From Ctenosaura bakeri (taxonomy: Eukaryota > Chordata > Lepidosauria > Squamata > Iguanidae), in NCBI GenBank assembly GCA_948474755.1, contig CAOLHI010000058.1, forward strand, positions 434,001-498,000: a stretch of 64,000 nucleotides of DNA, given 5' to 3'. The position numbers were made by a program, and so were the translations under genes. Below are positions 35,773-47,137 of the stretch, piece after piece; position 1 is the stretch's first letter, and each line of letters begins with the position of its first letter. The notes under the pieces are model-generated. The model was not told where the DNA came from. It saw nothing but the letters and a program-made list of their open reading frames with translations, and searched no databases.

Positions 35773-35775
35773 AAC
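35708..35775. repeat. (GAAA)n tetranucleotide array
   Basis: About 16-17 perfect AAAG/GAAA units, a likely polymorphic locus. Confidence 0.95.
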
Positions 35776-38379
35776 CAGACTACTTTGTATCCATCTCATG
35801 GCATAAAGGGATTTATTTGTGATTATTGCAATAGCAAAAAAAAATCATCCAAACTTTTATTGCAGATGTATTTAGAGGAAACAAACTATTCAGAAATAAG
35901 AATTCCACTGAGAAAATTTGCTGGGTACACCATCTTCCAAAAATATCTTTCCAGGGAAATTCCATCAAATTCACATGGAAAATTCTTGATCTTTTCAGAG
36001 AGGTGCTAGTCATCCTCTTTTTGCACAAAATACCATACAACTTTTATCTGCCCCATTGGGAAGAATGAGAGATTTCCATGCCATCTTGTTCCTTTCCCAT
36101 TCAGTTCAACAAGGCTGTTGAAAAAGATGCTCCCAGAAGATTATGCTGAGAGAATAGGAATCAATTCCTTCTAAGAAGAAAGGCTCCAAACACTAAATTT
36201 CCTATTAAGTTTATATGTACCATATTTTGATTTGTGCATCACACAGAGAGCAAAAATAATAATATTGCCTAGTAATAACACCTAGCAGTTATGCAGTGCA
36301 TACGCAAAAAGCAATTTCCAGGAAAACTAGTAATGCATAGTTAATGAGATTCAGATATACAGACAGATTCGAGTGAGAGAATATTCCATAATGAATGTTA
36401 ATATAATCCCATAAAGCAGATGATTCTTTGCAGAAATACAGTAGAAGTTAAATGCTTGTCTTCTTAAAATAAAAACCCACAGATGAAATATACAACTGAA
36501 TTGCTTATGCCAAGTTAAATTTAACGGCAATTCATTTGCTTTAGACAGCATAGGAACCTCTGCCCCATGCTTTTATACTTTTTAAGAAAGAGCAAAATAA
36601 AATAAAATAAAAATTTAAAAATGTTTGTGGATAGAAATCATTTGCATGTTGCAATCCATATTAAATAGTAATTTGTTGACAGTACATTGACCATACTTTC
36701 TGAGGGTAAATGTGGACATTGGGCCAGAATTACTATGATGAAAGAACCATTGTGAGAAATGAGAAAATCTGATTTTCTCCCACATTTAAATAATTTATAC
36801 CTCAAGTTCTTTCTTCCTTGGATATGACAAACTCTGAATTTTAATAAATTCTTCCAAAAAAAAAAGAAAGAAAGGAAGAAAGAAAGAAAAGAAAAGAAAA
36901 GAAAAGAAAAGGAAAGGAAAAGAAAAACACCACCAAACAAAAACCTGAAAAAGAATTTCATCTGCACCAGTCAAATGCATTGCATAAGAATATCCCCAGC
37001 ATGGAAAGGTACAGTTTGTACCTGTGTCCAAGGCAAGTGTTAGAAAAGGGAAGCATAGCAGAAGAAAATATGTTGTAACTCTCATTCAACAAAACAACCA
37101 TGGCTGAATACATGGGATATAAAAGCTAGTCTTTAGATAGTTGAGCACTGAAATTTCTGGGCCTAGATGGACAGCGCTGTTAGATTTACAGTCCAAACTC
37201 TCATTTTGGTAAACCTCATATTTTTGTCATTTGATGTGTGGTGATTTTTTTTTCTTAAAAAAAGTTTTGAAGCAAAATTCTCACCCATCCATAATCCTAC
37301 AATCAGCAGACTCCAAAATCCTAATGGTTTGTGTTCATGCTGTTAAATATGTTTATTCTGTAGTTCAGTTCTTAGTGCTACCTTTCTGAGACCTTAGACA
37401 GAGAAAAGGATGAGGGAAAAATGGAAGAAGGAATTTGGTGGGACCTGTAGAACTGAAATACATAATAAAGGTAGATGTGTGTGCGTGTGCACATGCACAT
37501 GTTCCCATCTTCCATAATATGACATGATCCTTGTCAGAAACAAGCTACAGATGGGTGCCATCTTCCTGTCTCCAATCTGCATTCAAAATGAGCTCCAAGT
37601 TTGACCTTTTGCATCAGGAGCAAAAATGTCTCACGGCTGGTACTGTTTAGATCCCATGATAGTTGGTGTCAATCAGTCTTAAGTGGTTTTTATTTACTCC
37701 AGACATCCCATTAGGCAATGTGAATTGCAGGGTTTATTTATTTTCTCCAGGTAATGAATTCTTGGCCCTAGCTCAATGAGGGAAAAGAAAGTTACAAGAA
37801 CCCTTTAATGAGATTAATCTGAACTCTAATTAGCAGCAATAGAAAACTCCAATGTACTTGACAAAAATAGCACTGAAATTATAAACTGTAGTCATCACTA
37901 AGTGTATGGCGGGGAGAGACAGGAACTGAGATAGAAACACATTTCACTGTGGAAATGGACACAGGAAAATAAAGGTAGTCAGGCCTTGGGGAGTGACTGA
38001 GGAGGCAGGAGCACTGTAATATTTCTTTGTGGAAGAAATATGATGCTTAGAATGTTGCCTCTAGAGATGTGCAAAGTTCTCCTGAGAAATTTGCTGGGCT
38101 TATTGAAACTCTCTCATCTTCCCTTTGAAGGCTGAATTGCCTTCAAGAAAATTCTTTTGTAACATAATTCCTCTTCAGTCATTCAGTGAAAGAGAGAGTA
38201 GCATCACAGTGCAAACATCATCTATCCAACCCTAGTGTACTTATAGAATGCTTGACCATAGTCCCACACACTGGCCCCATGGAGAGTCACTCAGAAATCC
38301 TGCAATAGGAATATTGTTCAGAGTTTCAAATGTATGGGTTATGAAAAAAGGCTAGATAGAATTCTGCTGGTTAATCATT
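35776..38379. other. No gene recognised; purine tract at 36855-36930
   Basis: Contains a long A/G-only run (GAAAGAAAGG... and AAAAGAAAAG units) and otherwise unique-looking sequence. The minus-strand open frames around 36640-37085 are driven by the pyrimidine complement of that run. Confidence 0.45.
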
Positions 38380-38795
38380 GGCCCTTTGCACAGGACATTG
38401 TCATCCTGCAATGAGGATGGGAGAAGGGGGGGACTGTGACCACAGTTATGTGTGGCATCATTGTGGTCCCATCTTTCTCTCATCCCCAGGTGGCACAATC
38501 ACAGAATAAATCATCAATGGGCTTTCCCCATCGATGACCCATGATCAACACAGTCATCCTGCACTTGCCTGGTGTGTAGAAGGTCTGAAGTGCAATGGCT
38601 GCATTTCCTGCCCCAATGCAGCCTGGGAAAGTACCCTGTTGCACTATGGCAGGAAGAGTTGGGGTCATCACATTTCTTGGATCATGGAGACAGCTGTGCA
38701 GAGGGGAGTACTCCCATTGTACTCCCCTCTCGGCAGAGCTGCTGCCAGAATCCTCACTAGATACCACCAGGAACAGACAAGGTGCAAAAAGAGCC
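38380..38795 (+). mobile_element. MITE family R copy 2, TSD ATT
   Basis: Starts GGCCCTTTGCACAGG and ends GGTGCAAAAAGAGCC. ATT flanks both ends (38377-38379, 38796-38798). Internal words 'gaagtgcaatggctgcattt' and 'cctgccccaatgcagcctgg' are shared with family R. An inverted repeat GGGGAGTAC...GTACTCCCC lies at about 38703-38728. Confidence 0.8.
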
Positions 38796-38798
38796 ATT

Positions 38799-40664
38799 GA
38801 CTCAGTTGGATTTACCTGTTTGTTGACTCATTATTTAGCAATTGTTTCAATTAGCCTATGCTAGTTGGAAATAATCATCAGGATTCAGCTGAAGTCTTTA
38901 AGCCCTTCCCTATCTGTATTCACTTAATCTCGCTGAAATGCATTGGAGAATTTAAAACAGAGGTAAAATAGCCACCTATCACAGTTGTTTTAGCTGTGGA
39001 TTTCCAGCATCAGCAAGTGATGGACTAGAGGGACATTATGCATCCTTCCAAATACAACTACATGATTCTGTGACTGAGACATGTTTCTTGCCTGCTTGCA
39101 TTTGGTTAGGATTCAAGCTGTAGTAGTCTTCAACCAGTGACCTGAAGGATGTCTGTAGGAATTCATCCTTCATACCGCATCATCTCAGGAGAACATACTA
39201 AGAGTTCTCCCTCACCCCTGCCCTACATAGACAGGTGGTGAAAGGACATCTTCTTCAACCTGCAGTGGTTCAGACTGCATCTTCTGACACCTATAAAATT
39301 GTATGAATCAGGCTTCATTGCTGGCATAGGTAATCAGAAGATACATTTTTGGTGACAATATTCTGACCTTCTTCAAGTAGGCCTCAGATTCCAGGCTTAT
39401 GTGGAATCTACCCTGCTTGTCCATTCTATTGAACTTAATTCATTTCCTGGTATTTGATTATTTCTCATATAGTTTACCAAACAAGAAGTCCTGCAATTAT
39501 GTTATAGTTTAGAATTGCTCTAAGTTCTGAGTTTTGGAGCTGAAGTATTTTCACCTGAACACATGATCCACACTGAACAATCCTTAGAGTAGACACATGT
39601 ATATCAGTAAGACCTGAGTCATGAACTACAGTAATTAATTTCATTGATGTGCATGGGTCTCCTCTTATTAATGCATTATCAATCAGCTTCTCTACTTACC
39701 TGCTTTAGTAACATCAAAACAGCTCAACACAGAACTAAAAATAATGGGTGCAGTCCACATTCCATTGAAACCATAACAAAAGTCTCATTAGATTAAAAAT
39801 AAATTTTGTTCCTAGACACTTATTCCTGTCATATTAATCCCTCATGAGATTGTTCATCCTATAAATGGCTATGAGAAGACATTTTCAAAAAAGTTCCTAA
39901 GGATAACAACACAGCCACAACCTTACACACCTCAATTTTCTACCTTTCTTGCGAGCAAGAAGATAAGTGAACTCTGGTCTCTCAATTATAGGCAAACAGA
40001 TGAGGAAGGCACTGAAAAGGATGACTGTGCTTATTTCATGGGTCTCCCCTTCAGGATACTGTAGGGAGGAATCCATTTATAAGCAACTTCCTTCATTCTT
40101 TTTATTTTCCACATAATTCACAGCGATAAGGAGCTGCATGAAGATATAATAGTCTGCCATTAGGATGAATTCAATCACCTTTTCATATGATGATTGCTTT
40201 GACATTACCAGCCAAATGTAGGTTTCATTTAATTCGGCAGTTCATAAGGCTTGCTAGAGGAATGAGCATAGCATTGGAAGTAGGTGGGTAGGAAACTAAA
40301 CAAGTATTTCATCTTTTTGGTTCATTAACTCTGAAATGAGGAAGTATCTTGATTGGCCATAAATGTGTCCCAGAGGCCCTAAAAGCCACAAGGCAGTAAC
40401 TACAATTAGCTTCTCTTCAAAGAAATATACTAAGAAGATTATCCTCTGAACAGTAACTGCACTGAAATTACCAAGGCACCTTCAGAATTTCATCAACATT
40501 TGCATTTGTTGTACCATTTACAAGTTACTGCCTTATCAGGTGATGAAAATTCAAAGAATGTGTTTGCGTGTGCACACACACACATACACATACACACAAA
40601 TAGACAAATAAGATTTAGAGCTATGTGTTCATTCTCCTAGTTATCTAAAGACCTAGGTCTGCAG
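38799..40664. other. No gene recognised
   Basis: Unique-looking sequence with a CA-rich stretch at 40567-40600. No open frame worth reporting. Confidence 0.4.
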
Positions 40665-41319
40665 GGCCTTTCTGCACTACACTTTCAACATCCTGTGGAA
40701 TTCTGGGGTTTGTAATTTACTGAGTTCCCAGAGCTCTCTGGTTGAGAATTCTAAAGACCTCTCAGAAAACTGCAAACCCCAGGATTCCATAGGATGTTGA
40801 AAGTGGAATGATAGCCCTATAATAATGTATTGCCGCCCAACCCACGAAATAACGAGATCGCAGACAGAGCTTGGGTTGAACTAGGGCAATTTATTAATAT
40901 GCCTAATTAACATAAAGGGGTGAACTTAAACATGAACTTAAACTTGATCTTAAACTTGACCGTGAACTTGAACTTGCATTTTATGACCTGAGGAGATAGG
41001 GGGGGTCAACAGCATCTTCGGACTAGGGTCAAGAGGCAGCTCCCGACCATCTCCCCTAGCCCGTTGGGTGAAATACCAGGCCCCAAAGCCAACCGCTGAA
41101 TTTGCATGATGACTTTTGGCCAACCCTTGTCTGGAAGGTGAGCCCCAAGGCCCCACCCCCCGCTGCATAGCAAGTGGGGTGATCCCAGGGCCCTCCTCAA
41201 GGATAGGATTTATCCTACACCCCAAAAGGGGTGCCATAGGTACATGCCGAACCTAAAGACCCCCCCATGCCGGCCACGGATAAGGGCAAGCGTCTGCTTA
41301 GTCCTTATCCCCCCACCCC

Positions 41320-41856
41320 CTTAGAATCTAGTCCAGCCCCCTTTTGCAAATCCTGTAGAAAATCTCGTCGCCCTCTGGTGACAAGTGTACGCCATCATGT
41401 CAATACAGCTCTGTTTTATAAACAATATCAGTGCAAGGGATGCAATAGCCCCAAGCCCTGTCTTAAGGCAAAGCGAATCACCCTGTTCGCCCATCTGCGG
41501 GCGCTTCTCTGTGTCGAGGGTCAGCGCCCCCTCCCCATATTCGGCTTTGAACCGATGCAGACCAAACAATACTAGCGTGAGGCCATGTATCTTGGATAGG
41601 CCGCATAACCTGACAGGCCTGTATACCAAGGCCTTTCCTTTCAGCAGTCCAAGGTCATTACCAGTCAGGTGAATGACCAGCACATCCAGGGGAGGCCCAC
41701 TGCACTCCCTGAGCAACATAGGTAGCAAGCCATGCCACTGTGGCCACTCTTGCCAAGCCAGCGTATGGATGCCCAATCACCCAATCCCGGGTTCGGGCCC
41801 ATATAACCCTTGCGAGCATACTGCTTTGCCCAGAAGATGAAGCTGTAGCCACAGAT
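41320..41856 (-). pseudogene. Decayed SGNH (GDSL-like) hydrolase remnant
   Basis: Reading down from 41856, block I appears as CGYSFIFWAKQYARKG, where the family has a G-H/D-S serine motif. The block containing the conserved Asn appears as VLVIHLTGNDLGLLKGKAL at about 41690-41640. Later sequence near 41400-41340 resembles the 'DGVHLS' end, out of frame. At least two frameshifts separate the blocks. In Ngaro elements this domain accompanies the recombinase, and its function there is unknown. Confidence 0.65.
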
Positions 41857-41904
41857 CAACTCGCTTCCACCTTTCCAAAGCAGGTCAGTCTGAAAGGAAC
41901 CAGA

Positions 41905-42110
41905 ATGTTAATGCAGGTCAATTGGCCTGACATAGTGTCGGAACGCCAAGGACTCCCACCTACCAATCCTCCTATGCCATTCTTGCTCATGCTCATCATT
42001 GCTGCAGTGGAGGCTGCCCCTATGCACAATGAGCGTGTGCCAAACTTAACACCGTGCAGGCTCAATTGTAGCAGGGCCTTCTTAGTAATGGTTCAGAATT
42101 GACACTTAGT
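41905..42110 (-). pseudogene. Decayed tyrosine recombinase C-terminus
   Basis: The box usually reading H-x-x-R-I-G appears as RSLCIGAASTAA (about 42043-42005), so both catalytic His and Arg are lost. After a frameshift, IGRWESLAFRHYVRP (about 41965-41920) keeps the family's G-R-W box and the nucleophilic Tyr. The order and spacing match DIRS/Ngaro recombinases. It cannot be functional. Confidence 0.72.
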
Positions 42111-42646
42111 GAGCCCCGCATGCATCCCTCTGCTGGCATTATATGCTCTAAGCGCCCTGGCTGAGCACCAGGTCGCATCAGAACAGTCCCGTAAAGTCAC
42201 AACAGCACCCCACTTGGCCTGATCTGTCTTTGATCCTCTCATAAGCAAACATAAATGTCTGAAGAGAGGCCGAGAGAGAGGAGGGGCGGCCTTAAATATT
42301 ATGCTCTGCCTCGCCCCCTTCCATCGGCCCCCGCAAACGATCTCGTCTCGCGGGAGGGCGGCAAAGGCCGTCCCCCCGCCACCCGTGCTACTCGAGCGGT
42401 GTGGGACGAAGTGCAGAAAGACTCATAAATCCATTCAGGCTGTCTAAAGACCTGGATCTCTTCCAATCTATAGATCCTCTTACTGAACAATGGTTGCTTG
42501 CAGTCACGTCAAAAACTATAAAACAGTGAACTAATAACCTTTCAGAAATAAACTCACTAATCTTTCAAACATAAACTGAACATGCAGTAGAAATGTAATT
42601 ATTAGGCAATTTTAACAACTTTTTTTACTGCTGCTATTCATATTTT

Positions 42647-42846
42647 AGGACTTATACTGCACAAAATTCACACTTTTTTGTTAGTTTTGTTTGCTTTCAC
42701 AGAAAACAGCATTTTGCTGCACAGAAAATAACATTTCTATTGAGATGTGTTGTTATTTTCTATGCAACCAATGCCTTTTTCTCTTCAAAAAATGCTGCTT
42801 TCTGTAGGATTGGGGAGAGGTGATAATTTTGCACAGAATTAGTCCT
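42647..42846. mobile_element. MITE family T (AGGACT ends), about 200 bp
   Basis: Left end AGGACTTATACTGCACAAAA and right end AATTTTGCACAGAATTAGTCCT are inverted repeats (about 18 of 22 matched). The interior repeats 'gcacagaaaa' and 'aacagcattttgctgc' words. A partial copy lies at 44924-44990. No duplication is visible. Confidence 0.6.
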
Positions 42847-42872
42847 GACTGTGAAGATTCTTGTCAGTCTAC

Positions 42873-43051
42873 GGCCATTTCCACACTGGACTGTTATAGC
42901 GCTATTATTCCACTTTCAATATCCTATGGAATCCTGGCGTTTGCAGTTTAGGGAGGGGCCAGCCGGCCCCTCCCCAAACTGCAAGCGCCAGGATTCCGTA
43001 GGATGTTGAAAGTGGAATAATACGCTATGACAGTCCAGTGTGGAAACAGTC
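42873..43051. mobile_element. Palindromic MITE, family P copy 5 (long hairpin)
   Basis: Left arm GGCCATTTCCACACTGGACTG...GCAGTTTAGGGAGGGG and right arm CCCCTCCCCAAACTGC...CAGTCCAGTGTGGAAA are nearly perfect inverted repeats meeting at CCAGCCGG near 42958-42966. It is the least diverged palindrome in the window. Flanks TAC and TAT differ by one base. Confidence 0.82.
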
Positions 43052-43827
43052 TATATTTCTCCTCATCAAAATTTTCCTGACATCTGAGGAACATGTTCTT
43101 CATCTATTTCCTACTTTTAAAAAAATATTATTTCTACTCCTGTGGAGCAGGACTACATCTATCAGTCTGTGTCCACAACAGTCATATGCCCTCCGGGCTA
43201 AATAAATAAATGCATAAATACATAATTTAAAAAGTAGAGTAGGGCTGTTGTAGCAAGCAACCAATGTGTATGTCAGGGTGGGGGCAGGAGGCTAGGCAGT
43301 TGGTGGTCTTGGGTATCTGGTCCTGTCTTGATCTTATTAAATAATCACTAGTTTGGTATGAAGATTACTGATCTCAGGTCACATCATTCTTCTCCAAAGA
43401 GTTCAGTCAATCTTTTTTTAAAAAAAAAATAAAATGAAAAGTGATAATTTCATATGGGATCTCATCTCTGTTAAATTTCCCAGCCTGTTCTCCTGCATAG
43501 TTTATATCTATCTTGATTTGCTTCTGTAATGAAGTCAAGGGATTTATTTCCTTTCCTATCTCTCACTGGTTTCCTAAAATATTTAAAAAATTCCTTATGA
43601 ACATATATATATATATAAAAAAGGACATGGAGCCAGAGTAATTTCTCCTGTTTTAGTCATCATCTTAATATGCTAGTCCATTACACTGTGTTTGCCTTAA
43701 ATATCAGTTACTAGTATACTCTGGCCCTGAGCTCTTAGAATATGCATTTTGAGCAGAACTCTGGAATTGAAGGCCAACTGGTGTACAACTATATACTCTC
43801 CATTTGGCTCCCCACCTGACCAGTTAG

Positions 43828-43975
43828 TCCCAGGATATGATCACAAGACATCTGATGCAGTCCTTTTACAGAAGCTAAACAGGCTTGGGTCTTGTCAGAG
43901 CTGGCATGAGAGACTGTATGGGAACTCTATTCCAACTTGAGTTCCATCTTGGAATAATTCTGGTGTATAAATGTA
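43828..43975 (+). mobile_element. 5S rRNA-derived SINE
   Basis: The run 'cagaagctaaacaggcttgg' followed by 'gtc', 'gtcagagctggcatgagaga' and 'ctgtatgggaac' aligns with the 5S rRNA internal promoter region (AAGCTAAGCAGGGT...TGGATGGGAGAC). The upstream 'tgatcacaagacatctgat' matches the CGATCTCGTCTGAT portion of 5S rRNA, diverged. It ends in an A/T-rich tail (GTATAAATGTATTAAATAC). It is a SINE copy and not a functional 5S gene. Confidence 0.7.
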
Positions 43976-44923
43976 TTAAATACATTAATACACATAGGAA
44001 CATGATCACAACACTGACTGTTATATAATAGACACCAATACATGCTAAGAATAAAGGACAGTAAGCAACAACAACAGCAGAATAATTAAAACAAAATTAA
44101 ATAATAAAAGGACCCAATGAATAAATAATAAAAGAACCCAATTAAAGCAGCATCCACATCAAAAGCTGCCACCATTTTTAGAGTAACAAGACTGATATCT
44201 GAGGTGCCACTATCTAAATGGCCTGAGAATTTCCATAACCATATAAGGAAATCTAAGTAAGAGGTAAAGAGCTGGTTCTTCCAGCAGCATTTGTGATTCC
44301 TCATTCTAGTTTTTAACTCAGTGGAAGCTATCTTGCTCAAGCAAAAGGACTTTCATATAAAAAAATTATAATGAGTAACTTTGCAGCATACTTTCTTGCA
44401 TGCTAGGTCAGGTCTGCAGACTCAAAGAATAAGTTTTGACGGGAAGAAGAACAGTATCTCAATACCTGTGAGGGACTAAATATTGGAAACAGATTTTAAA
44501 GGGTGATAAGTGGTAGAATTTCTCTGTTTTGATATAAGGAGCAATATATCGTAAGGATCCTGACAATGCTAGGTGAACCCTCGGAACACAAGAAACAAGG
44601 CAAGGAGAAAAATGTTGTCTTGCTTCTTTTGCTTTTTGTTTTCTTCCTATATCTCTCCCTTATTCTTCTGGCCAGAAATTTGAGTCCTGAGTATTTGGCT
44701 TTCAACTCCCCTGAAGGAATGTATCACTACAAAGTTTACTACTCAAATTGATGTAGAAGGCATGCGTACACATAACACTAGGACTGTCAGTCAAGGGATG
44801 CCATACATTGGGATGTAGTCTTCACTGATTTGCTTCTTGAAGAAAACAGTGGGTAATTTAGCAATGTCCCTTTCATTGTGAGAAAGTCTTCACAAACTGT
44901 GCAATTTCAAAGACTATTTACAG

Positions 44924-44990
44924 TTTGGGACTTATTTGGCACAAAATTCACATGTGGTTGTTTAGTGCAGAAAAAAGCATTAGATGAGTC
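44924..44990. repeat. Partial copy of MITE family T
   Basis: 'gggacttatttggcacaaaa' followed by 'ttcacatg' and 'gtgcagaaaaaagcatt' matches the left part of 42647-42846. Confidence 0.5.
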
Positions 44991-45379
44991 AGGAACTGGA
45001 CACTCCATAAGGATTAAGGTTTTTCAAACATCACTGTCATTCTGACCCCTTAAATATTTCAGCTGGAGCTGTAAATCCTTACTTCCACCTTTGATTTTTT
45101 TTTTTTTAAAGAATCCTCAAGTTCTTTCCATCCTGGATATAAGGGGAAAAAAATACACAATTTGTATTTCAAATATATCCTGAAGCAAAAATTCTACTCA
45201 TCGGCATTAGCCGAGTTCAAGATACAACGCTTTGCCCAGCATGAAGTTTGCCCACATGGTGCTTAACATCTAGATACATGTTAAAGGTCAGAAGGCTGTC
45301 AAAAAAAGGAAGTGTCTTTAATGCAGCGCTGGTTGACTAGGTAAAGGCCTCAGTTCATTAGTGCCTTAGCATAGAATAA

Positions 45380-46860
45380 ATAACCGCATGCAGACATATG
45401 TCATCACAGCATTACGAAACCACTATGTAGAAGAGTAACACAGGGCAGCACACAAAAGCAAACTCCACAATGGGTAATGACCAAACTGTAACATCCAATA
45501 AGCAACAGCCAGAGATAAGGGACAGTTGGCACAAGGCAGGAGAACAAACTGCAAGAGACACGCTGCCAGATGAACCAAAGAAAAGGTTTATTAAGGCACA
45601 AACAAAAGGGTAAACACAGATCAGGCAAAAATACCCAACCTCTTAACCCCCACCCCAGAATGCCAAAACCTACACCCCAAACACCTCCAAACCCACATCC
45701 ACCAAAGTCCCACCACAGCACTCCCCAGAGCCTAAGCAGACAAACCCAAACCCCAGATATGTCACCACAAAGAGAGAGCCTCCTCCTTGGCAGCTGTTCA
45801 TTGCCTACACAGTGGCATAGAGGCAGGTAGGCAGAGGGACAACTGGTCATGAGGGGCAGTGCCTACAGGTTGATCACCTGCTCCAGGGCAAGTGCCATAG
45901 AAACCTGGCACAACTGGTGACATAGGAGGGGCACCTCCCTCCAGAAGCAGATGTGACCCACCCACGACCAACAAATTGCAGAGGAGAAACAAAACAGAGG
46001 GATGGGGTCCATACAGTTGTAACATATAATCAAGTACATAAACCAAACCAAAGACACCAACACACACACACACACACACACACTGCTCAGGTACAGTGGG
46101 AGGTCAACCAACACACCCACCAGAGGCATCGAGGTAGTATACAATCTCCTGCATGTTAATCAAGATCAATGTAGAAGGCTGCCTAGGAACCAGGATCTGT
46201 TGGGGTGGCCCAACAAAGGCCTTATCAATGTCCATTTCTCAATACACTGGTTGTCTTAAGGATGCCATGTCCTAGGATGCTAGAGGGTCCCACTACTGCT
46301 GCTGCCAGGCTGGCAGACAAAGCTAGGTGAGCACAGCTGCTGGATCATCACCAGCACCAGCAGATGGTATGCCACCCTCCTCCACTTGCATATCCACCTC
46401 TGCCTGGTGTCCCCATCCAGTCTGGAATCAGGATGTAACAAGAACACATCGCTATGTCAGTTCAGAGCCACCACACATGCCACACGTGCACTCCAGGACA
46501 CCAGATGAGACACACACCACCACTGCTCAAATAGCAATAGGCACTGCCAACACTTTAAATCTATCAAGGACTGGTGTCTGCACCATGCTGGTTGCACAAT
46601 GGGGACCACATTCAGCATACCAGACCCATCATGTACCCCCACCCTCATTTTGATTGTGCAACAGGGGCCATTCCACAATGGCATCCAGATGACCATGATG
46701 TGGTAGGCAATGTTGTGCATGCATCCCACGGTGAGTCTCATCACATCCATGAAAGGATGTGAGCCTATGCTGGTATGAATCTTGACAATGACCAGTGTAA
46801 GACAGTCAGCCACTGTGTCCATGTCTCCAGCTGCACAATGACACTTCTACAGTTGCCTCC
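45380..46860 (-). mobile_element. Unassigned retroelement-like block
   Basis: A C/A-rich block differing in base composition from its flanks. On the minus strand AATAAA occurs at about 45588-45593, placed as in the 3' ends at 40890 and 60765. Minus frames (45404-45850 and 46457-46822, 148 and 121 codons) carry no motif I recognise. A (CA)n run lies at 46060-46082. It may be an LTR or a Ngaro-type 3' part. Confidence 0.3.
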
Positions 46861-47137
46861 TGAATATGTCCATTGCTTAAAGTAATGTTCCATGGTTCTT
46901 TGTTTCTACCACTGTCTGCTGAATTCATCTCTTCTGCAAAGCTAGGTTATTTGAATTGTGAGTGCAGTGTCCACTATGCATGCATATAATCTTTTCTGAA
47001 TTCAAAGTCAAGATTCAATCTATTACTCTGAGAGTGAAACACTCACAGTCCTGTACCTGGATCAACAAGTCTATCCATTTTGGTTCCTCTCATATAGAGA
47101 TGAGGAGGAGGAGGAAGAAGTCCTGCAAATTATTTTT

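Larger units (their letters stand above)
40829..42408 (-). mobile_element. Ngaro/DIRS-like tyrosine-recombinase retroelement fragment
   Basis: A GC-richer block bounded by family P sequence on both sides. On the minus strand it holds, in order, a tyrosine recombinase C-terminus and an SGNH hydrolase remnant, followed by a 3' region with AATAAA (about 40890-40895 on the plus strand as TTTATT). This gene order is known for Ngaro elements. A short tandem run of AACTTAAACTTGA-like words lies at 40920-40977. RT and RNase H regions are absent, so it is 5' truncated. Confidence 0.7.
40665..42422. mobile_element. Palindromic MITE family P copy, split by a Ngaro-like insert
   Basis: The left part (40665-40828) starts GGCCTTTCTGCACTACAC and runs to ATAATGTA. 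The expected last bases of the right arm (AGTGCAGAAAG...) appear only at about 42409-42422, after 1.6 kb of GC-richer sequence. The simplest reading is insertion of the intervening element into the right arm. Confidence 0.7.

Noticed and set aside
41267..42102. Plus-strand open frames of 95-120 codons
   Set aside because: They are antisense to the recombinase and hydrolase remnants read on the minus strand.
43828..43935. Functional 5S rRNA gene
   Set aside because: Many substitutions and gaps relative to 5S rRNA, no T-run terminator, and an A/T-rich SINE-type tail.
44566..44751. 61-codon plus-strand frame resembling a small membrane protein
   Set aside because: The hydrophobic part comes from a T-rich pyrimidine tract. 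No promoter, homolog or context supports it.
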